A DNA stretch of 14,034 nucleotides from positions 22,506 through 36,539 of the forward strand of contig BQKZ01008722.1 in assembly GCA_036244855.1 (NCBI GenBank), given 5' to 3'. The translations under genes and the position numbers were made by a program. A model generated the notes under the pieces. It was not told the DNA's origin. It saw nothing but the letters and a program-made list of their open reading frames with translations, and searched no databases. Shown piece by piece: positions 13,210-14,034 of the stretch (within the stretch, counting starts at the first letter, position 1; every line of letters begins with the position of its first letter). This DNA is from Temnopleurus reevesii (Eukaryota > Echinodermata > Echinoidea > Temnopleuroida > Temnopleuridae).

Positions 13210-14034
13210 GTAGGAACATTTCAAAATTCAGGCATTTTTCGTTATTTTAGACCTCGGGGGTGTTTCATCATGATTTGTCGCAGAGACAATTAGTCAGCGC
13301 TGACCAATTCCTTGATTGTGATTGGATGAAAAGCACTAACGCTGACAGTTGCTATAGGAACTGTCGGAAAATGACACCTTGTCGCTGCGACAAGTCTTGA
13401 TGAAACACCCCCCAGTTCTTCATTGTAGCGTGTTGTTTTTTTCCACATTTCTACCGTGTTTGTGCATATATGAATGTGCATCAGAGAGAGTGAAAATTTT
13501 CGAAACACCAAGAGCGCAAAATTCATGAAAAGAAAAGCCACCGCATTATTTCAGCTTATACAGCATTTGTTTGCCAATCATAATAAGAAACAAGAAAAAT
13601 TAATTAGTATTACAAGCACTTACAGAAGTATGAATTTCACTTCATCACAAGCTCTTTTCAATGGTTCTCTAATGGAAGGCCGTGTTTTGATGTGGCAACC
13701 TGCTAAAAAGTTGTAAATTGGCTGTGGTCTTACTTCCCTGTGCCAGGATCGGGAAAGTTAAAGATCATTCTTATTTAAATTATATGTAGATGGCTGTACA
13801 ATTAACAGAAGTGACTTGTAATTAGTGATATTTTATCCTTTCAAAAAAGTTGTACTTATGGCATAAACCCTAGAGCCCACCTGATGTCTTACCACGTCCC
13901 AAAGGGGTTTGCAAAGGAAACAAATGATTAGAATAAGCTGCCTGTCACTGCTATAATCACTTCGATAATTCATCTATCCCGTTTCAGTCTTTCTTTCCAT
14001 GTCATAATTTGCCTAACTAAACTAAACCTATCAA
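13210..14034 (+). other. Intron 17, 5' part (825 bp, runs off the window)
   Basis: Donor GTAGGA. Contains a MITE at 13256-13413. An acceptor-like TTTCAG at 13983-13987 would, in phase 1, run into TAA within a few codons, so I do not call an exon there. The rest, 13414-14034, shows nothing recognisable. Confidence 0.75.
13256..13413. mobile_element. MITE with ~34-bp terminal inverted repeats
   Basis: The left end GGGGGTGTTTCATCATGATT, then TGTCGCAGAGACAA, and the reverse complement of the right end, GGGGGTGTTTCATCAAGACT, then TGTCGCAGCGACAA, agree at about 31 of 34 positions. The interior holds CAGCGCTGAC and ATTGTGATTGGATGAAAAGC. About 158 bp and non-coding. A diverged, opposite-oriented relative sits at 1648-1789, so this is a dispersed family. 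The minus-strand frame through it is accidental. Confidence 0.85.

Noticed and set aside
13474..13716. 80-residue + strand frame near the 3' end, considered as a further exon
   Set aside because: No YD or other teneurin similarity, and no suitable phase 1 acceptor at its start.
13983..14034. TTTCAG acceptor-like site near the window end
   Set aside because: In phase 1 it reads VFLSMS and then a stop, so it cannot be the next coding exon.
1..14034. Bacterial operon, CRISPR array or tRNA/rRNA genes
   Set aside because: The content is an intron-rich animal gene; repeats are not regularly spaced identical units, and no cloverleaf or rRNA signature was found by eye.

Overview
The window is one strand of a eukaryotic, animal gene. 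Seventeen exons on the + strand join, with consistent reading frame and good GT/AG borders, into a 4304-nt coding fragment of 1434 complete codons. It has no stop. The encoded domain order is a single transmembrane segment, an extracellular linker, EGF-like repeats, a Cys-rich segment, a transthyretin-like (Ig-like) domain, an FN-plug region, an NHL beta-propeller and the first YD-type strands. That order identifies a teneurin (Ten-m/Odz), a type II transmembrane adhesion receptor. Most of the cytoplasmic N-terminus lies 5' of the window. The rest of the YD shell and the C-terminal Tox-GHH/TCAP-like part lie 3' of it, so no start codon, promoter, stop or poly(A) signal of the gene is visible.

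Organism. Introns mostly of 170-700 bp, AT-rich introns against GC-richer exons, several short terminal-inverted-repeat elements of the kind common in marine invertebrates, and a teneurin quite diverged from vertebrate ones all suggest a marine invertebrate. An echinoderm such as a sea urchin is the best guess. This is inference from style, not a proof.

Layout. 262-479: end of the cytoplasmic tail and the transmembrane helix. 1889-3073: extracellular linker, with two furin-type basic sites. 3662-5913: six recognisable EGF repeats, where vertebrate and fly teneurins have eight; repeats equivalent to EGF4 and EGF5 are not seen. 5767-6565: Cys-rich DPDCC segment. 6739-8864: TTR-like and FN-plug regions. 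9425-12660: NHL propeller. The end of the 11726-12660 exon and the 13034-13209 exon start the YD shell. Exons 2-7 are all phase 1-1 and multiples of three, so they behave as modular cassettes.

Between the exons are decayed mobile elements: two copies of one MITE family (introns 1 and 17), three other MITE-like elements (introns 3, 6, 12), a 23-bp-arm foldback hairpin (intron 9), two retroposon 3' tails, a decayed ~50-bp minisatellite with a 44-T run (intron 1), and a ~139-bp direct repeat (intron 14). Intron 4 contains two degenerate tandem copies of the start of the EGF2 exon, each with its own splice acceptor; I consider this the most interesting local signal. A single N at 10466 is flanked by an exact 49-bp duplication and is almost certainly an assembly join artefact at the exon 14 donor. 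I see no new multi-gene system here.
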